The notes: generated by a model not told the origin, from the letters alone. A stretch of 64,000 nt of DNA from Rhizodiscina lignyota (GCA_010015805.1 ML978121.1:3844001-3908000), one strand, 5' to 3'. Positions 43,937 to 56,600 are shown, counted from the stretch's first letter. Numbers and translations: made by a program.

Positions 43937-45991
43937 TCAAATCACACAAACAGGATTACTCCATCCCACCGTCCACCTTACACTCCCCATAATCACCACC
44001 AGCAACCCCAACCCCACACCCACACTCGTCGTCCCGTAAACCCAAGCATGCCGTCTCCTCAGCCCATCCAACTCAACGACCCACGTACTCACCGTCGTCA
44101 GTGCGCCACAGAACCCATCCATCACTCCATTTAATACCTGACACCCAACTCGCCCGCCGCCAACCATCCCGCTTGCCAGGCTCACATGCTGCAGATCATA
44201 TGCCATGCCAAGTACCGCAGTGCCGAAGATATTCACGGCAAACGTACCTAGTGGAAACGAGGGCGCTAAGGCGTTCATGTAGAGTGAAGCGTAGTATCGA
44301 CCCAAGCAACCTAGCGGTGCGAATACGCACGCGAAAATCGCTTCGCCGCGCCACGTCTCGTTGCTCCACGGCCCACGTGAAGACGGTCCGCCGGGGCGGT
44401 CTGGCGGCCAGATGGCAAGGAAGACGGCACCGAGCCAGGAGCCTACTGCTAGCACGGGAACTGAGAAGTCGAATGCTCTGCGGAGCGAAGGAGCGCCGAA
44501 GATGTGTAGAGGGAATGGGGCATGTTCGAGTCCAATGGCAGCATGTGCACCGACTTTGAGTGCGCCAAGTGACAGGGAAACTGTGAGGATGATGACGGCG
44601 ACGAGAGCCATGAAGGAGTACCCTCCATTACGGTGAGTGGAGGGCTCGGCGGCGTGGAAGGCGGTGCCCGGGGGTGGGCCTTGGTTGAAGGGTGTGGGGA
44701 GATCGTTGGAGAGGGCGAGGAAGACGTCGCGCATGAAGGAAGAGAAGGAAGTGAGGGAGCCGCAGAAGCCGGTTGTTAGGCCGATGTATAATGGGATGGA
44801 CTTTTTGAGTTTCAGAAAGGCGATGAAGCGGTCTGCGGACATGCGTGAGCGCCGGCGGAAGATGCGGTTGCTGTTCTTTTCTGTTACTGCGACTTCGGAG
44901 AGGGCACCGCCTGTTTCGCCGGCGGAGATTAGTGGCCTGCCTCGCCCGTATGAGGAGGATGAAGAGCGCTGGGCTTCGCGGAAAAGCATCCGGTCTTCGG
45001 ACAAGAAGCCCATCATCATGCTGCCTGCGAAGTTGGCCCATAGTACACCCAAAACCGCTGGGGCACCGGGGTAGAACGTGAGCCATACGAGCCCCATACG
45101 AGCAAGTGTGCCGAGAATGGAAAAGAAGACGAGATACGAGAGTGTGAAGAGCGGCGTGGTTACCAGTTCTGCTACGGATGCTCGTGGAGAAGTCTTGTCG
45201 TCACTTTCTTCGGGAGAGTATGACAACTCTGGGTCTATACCTGCCTCGAGCGTGCCTTCGAGATCAGGCCGACGAGGATCGCGCTTTGGAGATGGTACGG
45301 TGGGGGCAGGTGCCGCAAGCTCGGATAGATCAACGGTAGCATCATGCTGCTGGTAGCTGGACGAGCGGCGTTCATGTCGCGTGTGTGTTGTCCTACTACT
45401 GCTGCCAATCCCACGACTATGTGGACGTCCGCTTGTGGATCTGCCACTTCGAGCCTCCTCCAGTCTCTGATATGCCCTTTGTCGTACTGCCTCGATGGTG
45501 TCATCGCGATATAGGTCGTTATCGTCTGGATCAGCCGGGGCGGGGGACGCAACCTCAGTGAGGTGCTCGTATGGTGACTCTGCCAATGTATACTCGTCCG
45601 ATATATGCTGTCCACTCCAGCTCTTCATTGCCTTTGGCCTCTCCCCTGACATCGGTCTCTGCTCCTCCGCTTCTCTGGCCTTTGAAGACTCGCCGCCGCT
45701 CATATTACTCCCAATGCTGCGATAGCTCTCCCGATGTTTTCTTCTGCTGCTAGTCCGATGCTCTGGCTCATCGTCAACTCTTATCGCATGCGTACTCGCA
45801 TCTACGACCTGCGGACCACTCCTCGGCCTTGACGGCGGCCCTGTCACCTCGCTGAGACTCTGGAAGCTCGTGGGCTGGGGGTAGTATAGCTCTGCAGCGC
45901 TGTGCGGTCGCGAGCGCGGATTCGATGCCGACGAGCCTATCGACGCACGCTTCGAATGGCCCGATGCCCGCTTGCTGCTGCTCTCGGCCAT
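43937..45991 (-). CDS. fex1: fluoride ion exporter (FEX/CrcB family)
   Basis: Plasma-membrane fluoride channel that protects against environmental fluoride. Single exon, 684 residues. The two fused, inverted CrcB-type domains of eukaryotic FEX are both present: the first has FSILGTLARMGL, VLGVLWANFAGSMMMGFL and GLTTGFCGSLTSFSSFMRD; the second has CVFAPLGCLGRYYASL, FAVNIFGTAVLGMAYDL and NGVMDGFCGALTTVSTWV. The asparagine in WANFAGS and NIFGT and the FCG(S/A)LTTxST motifs are the pore residues. The first 280 residues are a Ser/Arg-rich, probably disordered extension with phosphorylation-like sites, much longer than in yeast Fex1. Membrane segments start near residue 283. Confidence 0.95.
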   Translation of the reverse strand: MAESSSKRASGHSKRASIGSSASNPRSRPHSAAELYYPQPTSFQSLSEVTGPPSRPRSGPQVVDASTHAIRVDDEPEHRTSSRRKHRESYRSIGSNMSGGESSKAREAEEQRPMSGERPKAMKSWSGQHISDEYTLAESPYEHLTEVASPAPADPDDNDLYRDDTIEAVRQRAYQRLEEARSGRSTSGRPHSRGIGSSSRTTHTRHERRSSSYQQHDATVDLSELAAPAPTVPSPKRDPRRPDLEGTLEAGIDPELSYSPEESDDKTSPRASVAELVTTPLFTLSYLVFFSILGTLARMGLVWLTFYPGAPAVLGVLWANFAGSMMMGFLSEDRMLFREAQRSSSSSYGRGRPLISAGETGGALSEVAVTEKNSNRIFRRRSRMSADRFIAFLKLKKSIPLYIGLTTGFCGSLTSFSSFMRDVFLALSNDLPTPFNQGPPPGTAFHAAEPSTHRNGGYSFMALVAVIILTVSLSLGALKVGAHAAIGLEHAPFPLHIFGAPSLRRAFDFSVPVLAVGSWLGAVFLAIWPPDRPGGPSSRGPWSNETWRGEAIFACVFAPLGCLGRYYASLYMNALAPSFPLGTFAVNIFGTAVLGMAYDLQHVSLASGMVGGGRVGCQVLNGVMDGFCGALTTVSTWVVELDGLRRRHAWVYGTTSVGVGLGLLVVIMGSVRWTVGWSNPVCVI

Positions 45992-46559
45992 GACGTCTCC
46001 TTTGCCTCTGACTCTTTATATAGCTACAACTGATTTATCCAGAATCCCAGCTGGTGTCCCGCGTGCCAGGTCGCGAACCTTGCTCTTGTCCAGGGCCCTT
46101 GCTGGGAATGGTCAACGAACGGTTCGTGAACAGTTCGCGAACTTGCTGTCATCAAGGCATGTTGGCGAGGAGACAGACCTGCACGCCAGGTGAGGCTGAG
46201 GAGTGGGACTCGTGCATGCTGCGTCGCTGCGTCGGCGTATGCAGCGGCGGGCCATTTTGCGCAGTCGGTGCCGTGCCTTGCCTTAGCAGATCTGACTCGC
46301 AAGCCACCAGCCACTTACGCTCCACAGCTCCGATTGCGGCTAGCGAGCGAGTTGGAGCTTCTGATCACCGCAGGGATGAGCTTGTCGGCATCGGCGCACC
46401 GCAGACTTGGATATCAGATCGATATCAAGACCACTCCAACTTCTTCTCCACAGGCACCTCCATCTCCCCAGAAGCGCCAATTGCTCTTCAACCAGGTCTT
46501 AGAGTTCCTGCACTTACTGCTTCCTTATCATCACTGGTTGGAATTGGCTTTTAGACACT
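45992..46559. promoter_or_regulatory. divergent promoter region between FEX and FUR1
   Basis: The 568 bp hold both upstream regions. A group of GTTCG/CGAAC motifs lies at 46066-46142, including CGAACGGTTCGTG (46116-46128) and the perfect palindrome GTTCGCGAAC (46133-46142). Several open frames cross the region but none has coding features. Confidence 0.45.
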
Positions 46560-47378
46560 ATGTCGACGGCTCTGCCAGCAAACGCTCACGTTTCGAAACA
46601 TCCGTGTACCAGGGCGAAGCTATCGCAGCTAAGATCTCACACGACAAACGCAAGAGAAACAAAGCTGTTAATACATGAGATTGCGACTATAGTCGGCTGC
46701 GAGGCATTGGCTTCGTGCGTGGAAGCTGTGGAAGATGGAACGGTGCGTTCATCTTATCACTCTCCCCGCATTTGCGGATAGACGGCCTCACGAGACGCTC
46801 AAAACTAGTCGTAGAGAAGCTGACACTGGTTGGGTTTGTAGGATGTTTCCCCCCTGAACTATGAATTTGAGCGCCAAACAATCTCCCCTCAACGTATCTC
46901 CCTCGTCCCCATCCTACGCTCTGGTCTCTCAATGACAGATGCTCTCCTCGCGATACTCCCCTTCCCTGTACCAGTCCACCATCTCGGTCTCTACCGCGAG
47001 AAGTCAACCCTCCAGCCAGTCGAGTACTACAACAACCTACCCTATCACCGTCCACCACCTGAAGAATTAGGCGACCATTCCCACCACGTTGAGGGAAACG
47101 CTGCGGCGTCAGAACTGGCAATAGTCGTGGATCCGGTGATCGCAACCGGTAGCACGATGTGTGCGGCTATTGAGACTCTAAGAGATTGGGGTGTGAAGAG
47201 GATTGTTTGTATCAGTGTGTTGGCGAGTGAGGGAGGTCTCCGGAGGGCGTGCGAGGAAGGTGGAGATGGGGTTGAGATATGGGCGGGTGGTGTGGATGCT
47301 GAGACGGACGCAAAGGGCATGATTAAGCCTGGCTTGGGAGATGTCGGTGATCGATTGTTCTTGACTCTGGGAAAGTGA
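46560..47378 (+). CDS. fur1: uracil phosphoribosyltransferase
   Basis: Pyrimidine-salvage enzyme converting uracil and PRPP to UMP. Model join(46560..46742, 46842..47378), 239 residues; the intron (GTGCGT donor, TTGTAG acceptor) is phase 0 and joins AVEDGT to DVSPLNYEFE. Family features: an N-terminal ARETKLLIHEIA segment, RISLVPILRSGLSMTDALL, and the PRPP-binding loop VVDPVIATGSTM (about 156-167), then the C-terminal uracil-binding end IKPGLGDVGDRLF. The residues ILRSG and DP.(I/L)ATG are as in yeast Fur1. Slightly divergent positions (Ser for Gly in ATGST) are tolerated in the family. Confidence 0.95.
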
Positions 47379-49965
47379 ACGAGAAAATGACATCGGCATC
47401 AAGGAAAGAAAAGATCAGGATGGTTCGATGATTGCGAATGTGAAATGCGAATATCACGGCTAACGATCCATTTGCGATAGAAGGTTGATATGGCTCGATA
47501 CCGTATAGCTTTTGACGAATATGATACCTTCGATTCGCTTGTACTCCATTCGCGGCTGGCCTGAGAGTAGTTATAATGGCACGCCAATCAAGCTAACTAG
47601 CTAATAGAAGGTTTGGCGTGGGATAATCCCAAGTTGGCCGATTCGTCAATTTTGTTAAGGACAACTAAAAGTCTCCTCCCGTTTGAACTGTGCCGGATCC
47701 ATAATGAACTCACAGCGTGATCTTCCTTTGTCGGAAGCCTAGCTACAGCAATTTGCTTGTATGCTAAGCCGCCACTCGGTTGCGTTGCATATCTATTACC
47801 GCTAGGCATGTGATGGGCAATATCTCGCTATCTAAGCTAAAGTACAGTAAACATTAACGAGCTCAAGCTTGTCACGTCTTATAGAGTATGTACAGAAGCA
47901 GGTTTGTTATAGTTGAAATCGCTAATCCAATGTCTTTATGGAAGAATGTATGGGTTGCGTGAGGGCACAAAGGGATGGCCAATGAAAGCTGCAGTTTGTT
48001 GAGCCTCAGCCTTGCAAACTGAAAATATCTCAATTGAATAGACTAGTAAAAATCATATTGATTGTCGCCAAACGGTGCTTAAATGGAACTTTTTCTTGCT
48101 GATGCGAGCCAATAATCTTACATGGATCTAACTATTCGCCAACATCAACCTGATTCTGATGAGAATTATATTGATGCTCGGTTATCAGTGGCTATAGGCC
48201 TCTTTACTTGTGCTAATTAGTGTTACCTAAGATTTCCATGTCAGGACGTGCTTTATTAAGGAGTATCAAACTAAACAAATTAGGCCTCAAAGCCTGAATT
48301 GGTACCGCTTGATCAAGCACTACAGTTATGTGGTCATTGACTATATATTTGAAAGTAAATTTTAGTGTACTCACTTAATCAGAGTTGTCTGGTGTAGGGG
48401 GCAGCCCCCTCTACCTCCACAGCGTAACCGGAACTCGTTGTTCCAAATAACCCGCTGTTCCAAATGGAGTCAGTCTTTTAATGGGTTTCTAAAGACTTAA
48501 ATAACTACCTGTTCGATCCATGGTGGATCACCCTTTTTTTTTGGGCTGTAATTTTTTTTAAATCTTTTTTTCCCCTCCCACAGACTCGGGTCGATCCTCT
48601 TATATAACATACGCGATCCGATACTAGTTGACCTCGTATTTAAGAAAGAAGCTATTGAATTATTACTAACGAGCCCGGTTGATGGCTAGTCTTTGCTAGA
48701 TGTGGGTAGCTTTCAACTTGCACTCGCACCGTAGTTATCAGCCCCTTCTCCAGTCGAACTTTTACTGAAGTATAGATCCGATCCTAATCATCGCTTTAGA
48801 GGATACTGTGTATGGGAAATGGTCTTGTGTCACGCTGAAAACTTTCGTCCAAAGCTTCATCGATACTAGTAACATCCGAGACTATGAATGCTGGCTTAGC
48901 TCAGACTGGAAATAATTCTGGGTTGGGACGATCGTTCGGAGGAGCTTGGGAGTGAGAATGAACGAGGTAGGAAAGGAGAAATAAGAAGAGGACAGGGGTT
49001 TCATTTAATAAGGAATCTTGGACAGTATGACGAGGCAAGGAGAGAGGACAGTCCATGTGCCCCCGCTCAACTCTTAAGACTTATCTTCCATTGTCGATGC
49101 AGAACCTGAATACGCCGCGATATTCGCCGCGGCACGCAACGATGTCACTCCAGCGTCCTTACAGAAACATGGACACACGTATTTTTCCTTTCCTCCCCCC
49201 TCTCCCCCTCTCCCTTCTCTCACTTCTCAAAACACTATACCATAGACGCCTTGATGGCCGCTCAAAAGCTCTACACCAGTGCTGTATATATGACGCTGAG
49301 ACGTTTAAGGGTGTCGAATGTGCTCTTGAATTCACGCATGCCGACAGGCGCGAGGCATTACTCGATCTATATGCGTAAGCAACAAGTCGAGCGCCCGAGC
49401 ATAATCGAATTGAAGCTTGAGACCTGTGCGCCAGTTGGAAGCTTGGTAGGGGTGTTAAGTTGAGTTAAGACTTCACCTGCGCGTGGAAACTGTAAGCATA
49501 CACCCCAAAGAACGTAGAGCCGAGCTCTCGGAGATAGTCTCACTCACCTTAGAGTACAAGAGCTGGGGCGTTACTGCTTGCCTAGCGGGCAAATATTTTG
49601 TCACCCTCAAGCCATGCAACCTCACATGGACGTCACAAAAACTAAGAGATCACAATGCTCACGTTGCATGTATGAGAGGGCGATGTAGCACATAAACATT
49701 ATATATACTAGACGTATCATCAGCTTCGTTATCTTTACACGGCTCACATGCACTGCGGAAAACGAGATGGACTCAAGCTTGTCGATCCAACCATCAAACG
49801 CGCAAATGACCGGGTGCGCCAGTGCTACTGTATCCCATCCTAGCGCCAGTTTTGCAAATATGCATATCCATAGTTCAACTTCCCTCCAGATTATCATTCT
49901 TAGTAGAATCCATCCGTTCGCCTCATCGCATGCAATTTCCATCCCCTCATAGTCCCTCCAGGCCT
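47379..49965. other. 2.6-kb gene desert
   Basis: No gene is supported on either strand. The DNA is AT-rich, with homopolymer T/A runs at 48531-48575 and a strong GC hairpin at 48396-48410 (AGGGGGC/GCCCCCT). Open frames at 49055-49695 have no recognisable features. It may be decayed transposon DNA, but no terminal repeats or coding remnants were identified. Confidence 0.55.
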
Positions 49966-50907
49966 TTACGAATAATCATCCTTGACTCTTCCACCCAATC
50001 TGTCCCTCTCGCTATCAAGGAAGCTGCCTCGGCTCACTCCACTCTTCTGACTCCTCGCGCTCCGCACGCTACGCCTGTTCCGGCTGAAGAATCCACCTCG
50101 CGTGCCTCGCGTGCCTGTGCTATATCCGTAGGCGTCGTTCGTGCTGCGGTTCGATGCGCCGGCGAGGCAGTATAGTATCGTGGAGAGGAAAAGGCACGCC
50201 ATGGCGGCCCAGGTGAAGGCGTAAGCCTTGACACCGAGCTTGGATGATTGGCCGGCGGAGCGGAAGACATCGCGGCCTTGGATGGTCCATGCACTGGTAT
50301 AGAGTCAGTCTTGTAAGATGCAAAGATTGCCATTATCGAGAGCACTCACGTCATCAAGCTCGCCGTGATGGCCTGGAAGAAACAAGCGACTGCCGTGCTC
50401 AGTGCAGACACGTACGCACCCAGCCTTGCGCACATCGCCAGGAAGCCCGTCAACAGCGCCATCACAGCGAAGAACAGCGCGATAAGGTAGAATGCGAACA
50501 TGAACCTGCTCAAGTAGTAATAACGGTTCGTGCCAATGAACTGGTGAGGCACGCCTGTGGTCGTACCAAAGTCATTATGATGAGGTGGGTCGAACGGCAG
50601 CGCTGGGACAACATGGCGACAGTTGGTGTTGTGTCCGTTCGAGTTGACGCCGCAGATGGCGAAGAAGGTCCATCGCGCGGGATTTGGTGCGCCAGGGATG
50701 CCGTTGGTGCTGGTTTGGAGGAAGTAGATTTGGTCTTCGGGGGAGCCGTTTGTGCCGCCGGAGAGGATGACGAGGAATTGGAGGACGATGGCGCCGGCGA
50801 CGAGGATCCAGGATACGAGAGATAAGTGTGTCTCTGATGGAGAGATGCATTAGCAGTGAGAACGAACAACGGGTTTGGAGGGTGATGTCGGACGTACGAA
50901 CAGCCAT
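49966..50907 (-). CDS. SUR7/PalI-family plasma-membrane protein
   Basis: Model complement(join(49966..50293, 50350..50833, 50898..50907)), 273 residues, with a 10-nt first coding exon (ATGGCTGTTC, GTACGT donor). Joined protein begins MAVQTHLSLVSWILVAGAIV. There are four predicted membrane segments: about 6-26, about 105-125 (SRFMFAFYLIALFFAVMALL), about 128-150 and about 175-195 (FTWAAMACLFLSTILYCLA). The extracellular loop between the first two has WTFFAICGVNSNGHNTNC, the cysteine pair typical of SUR7/claudin-like proteins. Family members (Sur7, Fmp45, Pun1) sit in eisosome/MCC domains. The cytosolic tail is Arg/Ser-rich. Which paralogue this is cannot be said. Confidence 0.87.
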
Positions 50908-53673
50908 GGCGGAGCGACCGAAAATCGAGATGGCGCGCTAATTGCGATTGCCTGATCGAGGCTGGGATTCTGTTTCGATTGAGTTGGACCCCGGAGGTTG
51001 ATATTTCAAAACAAATCGACCTCTGGAGGCTTGTAATTGCCTTTGAAACACGTTTTTGCAGACTGGAGGGGCGCAGAAGGCGGAGTGACGAGGATAGAAG
51101 CTCTTGTATGGATGGCAGCTCCTGCAGCTTCGTACGCCGAACCGGGGTGACGTATATTTTTCACTTCTTTGTACGGAGTATACGCGCGCAGCACGGCACT
51201 AGCCCGATCTAAATGCAACACCAGGCGAATTGAACAGCTCGAGGCTCTCTCTGGCTCCTCAGAAACCAGGTTTTGCTGCAAACAGCTTTGTGGGGGAGTG
51301 GGCTCTAGCTCGATTGCAACACGTCACTGTCACTGGAGCACGACAGATCCCGGTATGGACATGGACCGGATCACACTGGAAAAGTGTTTCAGACGAGCCA
51401 ATTGCACGGGCTAAGGAGACGCTGCTCGAGTACGGCCTAGCCTTGGTGGTAGAACGCTGCTTCGGGCATTCGTGAGAGCTGATCCTGCACCGCGTGGCTT
51501 CTCGCGCTCACGATGACGTATACAGCACCATTTCACGATGGGGAGAAGGTCCAGGCGAGCGGAGTCTGGGCCGAACTGCTAAAAGATGGAGAAAAGACGT
51601 CGCATGAGGGATGGCTCAAGCTTAGGGCAAAGGGCGAGCGACGACTTTTGCGGTCGGAGGAAGCCGCGAACGGGCCCAACGGCTGAGTCTATCCAGACGA
51701 CAAGTCGACCGGACGAAAGCGCCAAGGTACTCTGTGATTGTCAATATAGACTCGATAGTCCCTTCGTTGGATATTTTGAATTAGAAGAATCATCTCAAGC
51801 CTTCCATTGTTCTGATAAAAGCCTCAATTACCTCACTCGCTCGTCTCCACATTGCATGTAGCAGCGTAGCTTTGCCTCGACCCACGCATCGTACGACTGA
51901 ATGACTTGACGGATGATAAAAGGGGTCGATGAGAAGAAGTGGATGTGGGTGCATTTAGCTATGCACGTCCAGGAATTGTATAGTGATTGAAACCCAACGA
52001 CGCAGAGTGGAATGGCGAGGGAAACGGAACAGCAAAGAGATGGAGTTGCCACGGTGGGACCATGTTACGAAAGAATCACTTCAAGACTTGAAAACAATAC
52101 TTGATGCGATGTATCTTCCTCTGCGAAAATCATCATGCAGCTATGTGCTTGTTTGGAGCGGAACCTACGCATAACGCTCTAGAGTTGGAGGAGACAGACA
52201 TGGGGAGAAAAGCGGACGTTGGACTGGACATTCAAACCCTCCCTGAGGGGGAATACAGAACGAGAAGTATGAACAGGAAAAATAGAAAGAGATAATGATG
52301 AGAGAAAGAGGAGTTTGAGTTGGTATCGTTTCTCTCGTTTTCGTTCCCTTCTGTGCCCTTCAGGCGATGATTCCGTCGCCATCTCTTTTTAAATGAACTT
52401 GAACCTCGCTTTCTCTAAATTATTCAGGTTTGCAAAGTAAAATCTCGTATATACGGAACTGAAATCGCAGCTGAGGCTGAATGTGTCTGAGAGAGCGTGA
52501 CGGAGTGATCACCAGGGGCGGCATCTTGGCACAATAACAGCTTGCAGCAGCCACCACAGGTCGATTAGACTTGGAAAAAGAGTCGGCGGTTTTTGGAATG
52601 TTTAGAGGGTCGCTGTGGCTTGGAAAGAACTGCTGGGAACCTTATTTATTGCGTTGGTGGCCCGTGGCGAAGCGTTTTGTTGACAATTATTTTAAGGGTC
52701 GGTAGGTATATATTCAAAATCGAATTTCGGTTTTCTCAGCGGGCTGCGGCGGACAACTTAGTACCGGCGGTTGGGGGAGGCATTCCGTACTGAGGTTTGC
52801 TAACGATATCAATGCGTTCGTGGGCCGATTCCCACCCAGCTCCATTGATTTTTTTTTCTCGTCATTTTTTTCTTTTCTTCTCTCCTCATTTTTTAAAATT
52901 TTTTATTCAAAGTTTTGTGCTCTCACAGGCGTAAGATGGGAGCTGTCTTGAGCAATTCCCGACCCGCTCTATGAGCGGCGCTTGGAGCTAATCACGCCGA
53001 AACTTGGAAACCTATCTATCTGTGGAGATTTTTTCTACCATTGGCATAACCTGCAGTACAAAGTAACAAAGTAAGATATGACAGCCTGCAAGGTATTCAC
53101 AACTATCTGCCGCTTTCGCTGGTAATGGCGCTTATTTCATATTATACGTATTAACCTATGTAAAGCAACTCGGAATCTTAGATCCCTCAACAATCTCAAG
53201 AAGGCTCGACCGTTTAACAGGGCTGTATTAGGGCGTAATGGCGCAAGAGGCAAGGGGTTGTGAGTTCGTACTATCATTTCATATCGTGCATATGTATATT
53301 TCAATAATTTCAATCGCAAAGTCGATCGCAGCAATTGTATTGAATCTCTGCAGCCACTCGTATCACCAATCAAAGCAGTTTAGAAGACGAGCGACACCGA
53401 GCTAAAGTTTTTCTACATGTTCAAATAAGAGGTTCGTCACAGAGACAAGAACTAACAAGGTAGCTGCAAAAGCTGACGACATATCATTCCTAGGCTACAC
53501 CATAATCTTTTGAATCCAACCCTCCAGACTCCGCATGCTTTGCAAAGCACAATTCACTACCCACGACGGGGGCGACCATACTCCATTCCCCCTTCTTCCG
53601 CTAGCAGCGACACGAAAAGCCCAAACTTCATTTGTCTCATGGCACATTGCTCGCACTCCAGCCACTGTTCCAA
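50908..53673. other. 2.8-kb gene-poor stretch
   Basis: No gene is supported. The left end is the promoter of the SUR7-family gene. Open frames at 51169-51475 and 51586-51861 are short and lack motifs. T-rich runs occur at 52850-52910. The right end is the 3' flank of SEC21. Confidence 0.55.
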
Positions 53674-56600
53674 TTACGCCACACTTGCGACAACGAGTGT
53701 CGCTACAGCCGGCTCATCGCTTCTCGCCTCGATCTTCATGGTCACACCCGTCTTCGCGCTGTACGCCATGCGCACCAGTGCCGCGACTTTGCCGCCGCCG
53801 ATTGTCTTACCGTAAAGCTTGAGCGTGTGCGTTGAAGAATTGAGCGCGACGTCTGTGCCTTCGAGCGGCTGGAGGGAGAGTGTCTTGGGGAGGGTCTCGA
53901 CTGCTTCTGTTCGGTTATCAGTAACTTGTAGTAGCAGTGATATTTGCGTAGCTCAAGCATGGGCTTGATGATGTTGGGAAGATGAAACATACCTGAGATA
54001 CTCTTGACTCCAGCCAATTGCAATGTCTCACTAGCCTCATCCGCCTCATCACCAGCGCCCGCCTGCTCCCATACATTGTCGAAGCTACCCGCATATGCCG
54101 GCAGGACGTAGTCACTACCACTGAGCTCTAGATCCTCAACCTGGTATTCGTCCTCGTATCCACCTTCTTCCGGCTCGCTTGTCGTCGGGTCGATTTCCTT
54201 AAGCGTGAATTTGAGCACATTGGTGAAGCTCGCAGCAACATATTTCTGCGCCTCTGGATCGACCTTCTTGAACGCGACATAAACCGTACCCGGAATGTCA
54301 GTGACGAGTTTCTCGGCTGGGATAATAAACTCTTCTTCCAGCATGGCACCGCCATCTTCGTCTTCCGATGGTGTAGAGACAAGAGAGACGTCGGCGAGAA
54401 CGGTGTCGGGAAGCGTGTTCTTGATAGAGAACTGTAGGACGATGTGGCTGGCGAAGATGTGCTTGATGCAGCTGACGACGTACTCGGTCTCGCTCTCGGT
54501 GAGTTCGACAGTGAGGCTGCTCTTGAGGACGCCACCGAATGCAGCAATCTCGGGGATCTTCTGCAGTTCGGCAGCATATTGCTGCGTGGCGGCAGCGGCG
54601 TTCTGGGCAGCGTCGGCACCGGCACCTCTCGCAGTTGGTTTCGGCCCGGTAGAGGGCGCCTTGAGAGTGGGAGTGGCGGTGGTGAGCTTCTTCGTGCGGT
54701 CTTCGGCGTCTGCTTGTTCGCGCGTGACGACAGGAATTTTGGAGAGGTCGAATGGCGTAGCGAAGGTCTCTTTTGAGGTATCCGTGACGTACATGACCAG
54801 TTGGTGCTCGAGGACAGGGAGGGAGAACATTGAGTCTACGGGACGTTAGCACCTATTGGACCGCGGAGGGTGTGTGCGCATTGAGGAACTTGCCATTCCT
54901 GATGAATCGCTCTGCCATATCTTCACCTTCCTCACCTTCCTTCTCCATCAACCGCAAGTTCAGCGCTGCGCGATCTCTGACTTCGTCGTCGGTGTCATCC
55001 AAACATCTTGTTAGTAGCACGTGCACGCTGCGCTTGACTTCGGGGTCCTTCTGTCCGACACCAAACTTGGCCAGGGCAGTGACTGCGGCGGCGCGAACGA
55101 TAGCATTTTCGAGTACGACGCGGTTGTAGATGTATCGGATGTATTTCGTCGGATGTGGTGTCTTGGGACCTTCCATACCGAGAAGGTGGAGGATGCGAAC
55201 AGCGAGCTTCGTAAACTCGCAGTCTTCGATGAATTCGCAGAGGTGTGCAAGGGCTGCAAACTATCAGAAGCATTCATGAAGAGAGGATTCTTAAACTTAC
55301 CGTCTTCCTTGCTCTCAGGCACAAACTTGATCAGGTCGAACATGCTCTCCACGACAGCTCGCTTGAACTCATAGCCGCCCTCATCTCTGAGGATGCCGCT
55401 GAGGAATGCAAGCATGCCCGCCTGCTTGCTTGGGAATTTGAGGCACAATGTGCGAATGGCTTCCACAATGGTAACCTTGAACTCGTCGGTGATCTCCGCC
55501 ATGAACCCAGATATCTGCTTCATCAAACGATCAACGCTCGACTCATTGCCAGTCTTCAGAAGCGTGGTGATGGCGAACGTGGCTATTGACCGGTTGCTGT
55601 TTGTGATGAGCGCCTCGATATCCTGATTGCACGTCCGTACCGAATCTGGCTTGAACGAGGCGAAGCTGTGCAAGATACGAATCGCTGCGAATTTGGTGAC
55701 AGCACGTGGGGAGGTTAGGAACAGCTGGAGGACATGAATGGCTTGGACGACTTCTGCATCTGTAACATCTTGCATGTCGCAGATGGCTTTTGCGGCCTCG
55801 AAGTTGACCATTTCGCTCTTGTGCCTTAGCCATCCATCGAGTAGTTGTATCATTGGTTTCCGCAAGCCAGGATCTTCCTCTGCAAGCTTAGCCGCTAGTC
55901 GTACGAGCATGACGGTTGCTGCTGGGCTCTTGACAACACCTGCAGCACTGTATTGTTGGACCATCTTGACCAGAGCCATTCTGTCATGCGATCGCATCTG
56001 GTATAGCAAGCCAATGGCGTGGTACTGTGTCATGTAATTTGGACTCGTCGTTGCTAGCGCATGACTGCTGGAGGATCCTCCAAAGCCAAGTGAGAAGCCA
56101 CCACCAGACTTTGCACCTGATGCGGCTTCCTGTGTCTCGCTTTGCCATCTTCGAACCACATCGCGCGCTATGGGAAGGAGGTGGTATGCGGAAACAAGTG
56201 CGGCGGAGGAGACGGAGGGGACCTTGTCGACAATGGCGGTTTTGATAGACCGCTCGATTGCTTGCACGGTTGAAGCCTAGACAGATATCAGCACCTTGAA
56301 ATGCCAGCCTCTGGAGATCAGTCTCTTACGTCTATTATCCGACACAATGCCCGAATGGCGTTTGCTCGATATACAACGTCGCTTCCCATAGCCGTATCCT
56401 TCATGATACTGCTCGTGACCATAATGATATCCTCCGCCGTTGTCGCCAGCTCCTTGATGACAAGGTATACCATCTGCCGTAAACTGGCATCTTTGTTCTG
56501 GAAGAGCTTCGATATGCCAAAGAAGAGGTCGGTGGCTTCGGTGGTAGGAAACTTCTCTCCCGTGAAGAGAAGGAGAGCAATCTTGGTGAGAAGGATGCGG

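Noticed and set aside
47379-49965. A transposon filling the gene desert
   Set aside because: AT-rich DNA and one GC hairpin are suggestive, but no terminal repeats, target duplications or coding remnants could be found.
51169-51475. 81-residue plus-strand frames near 51.2-51.5 kb as a small gene
   Set aside because: Two frames overlap with equal quality and neither has motifs, start context or splice partners.
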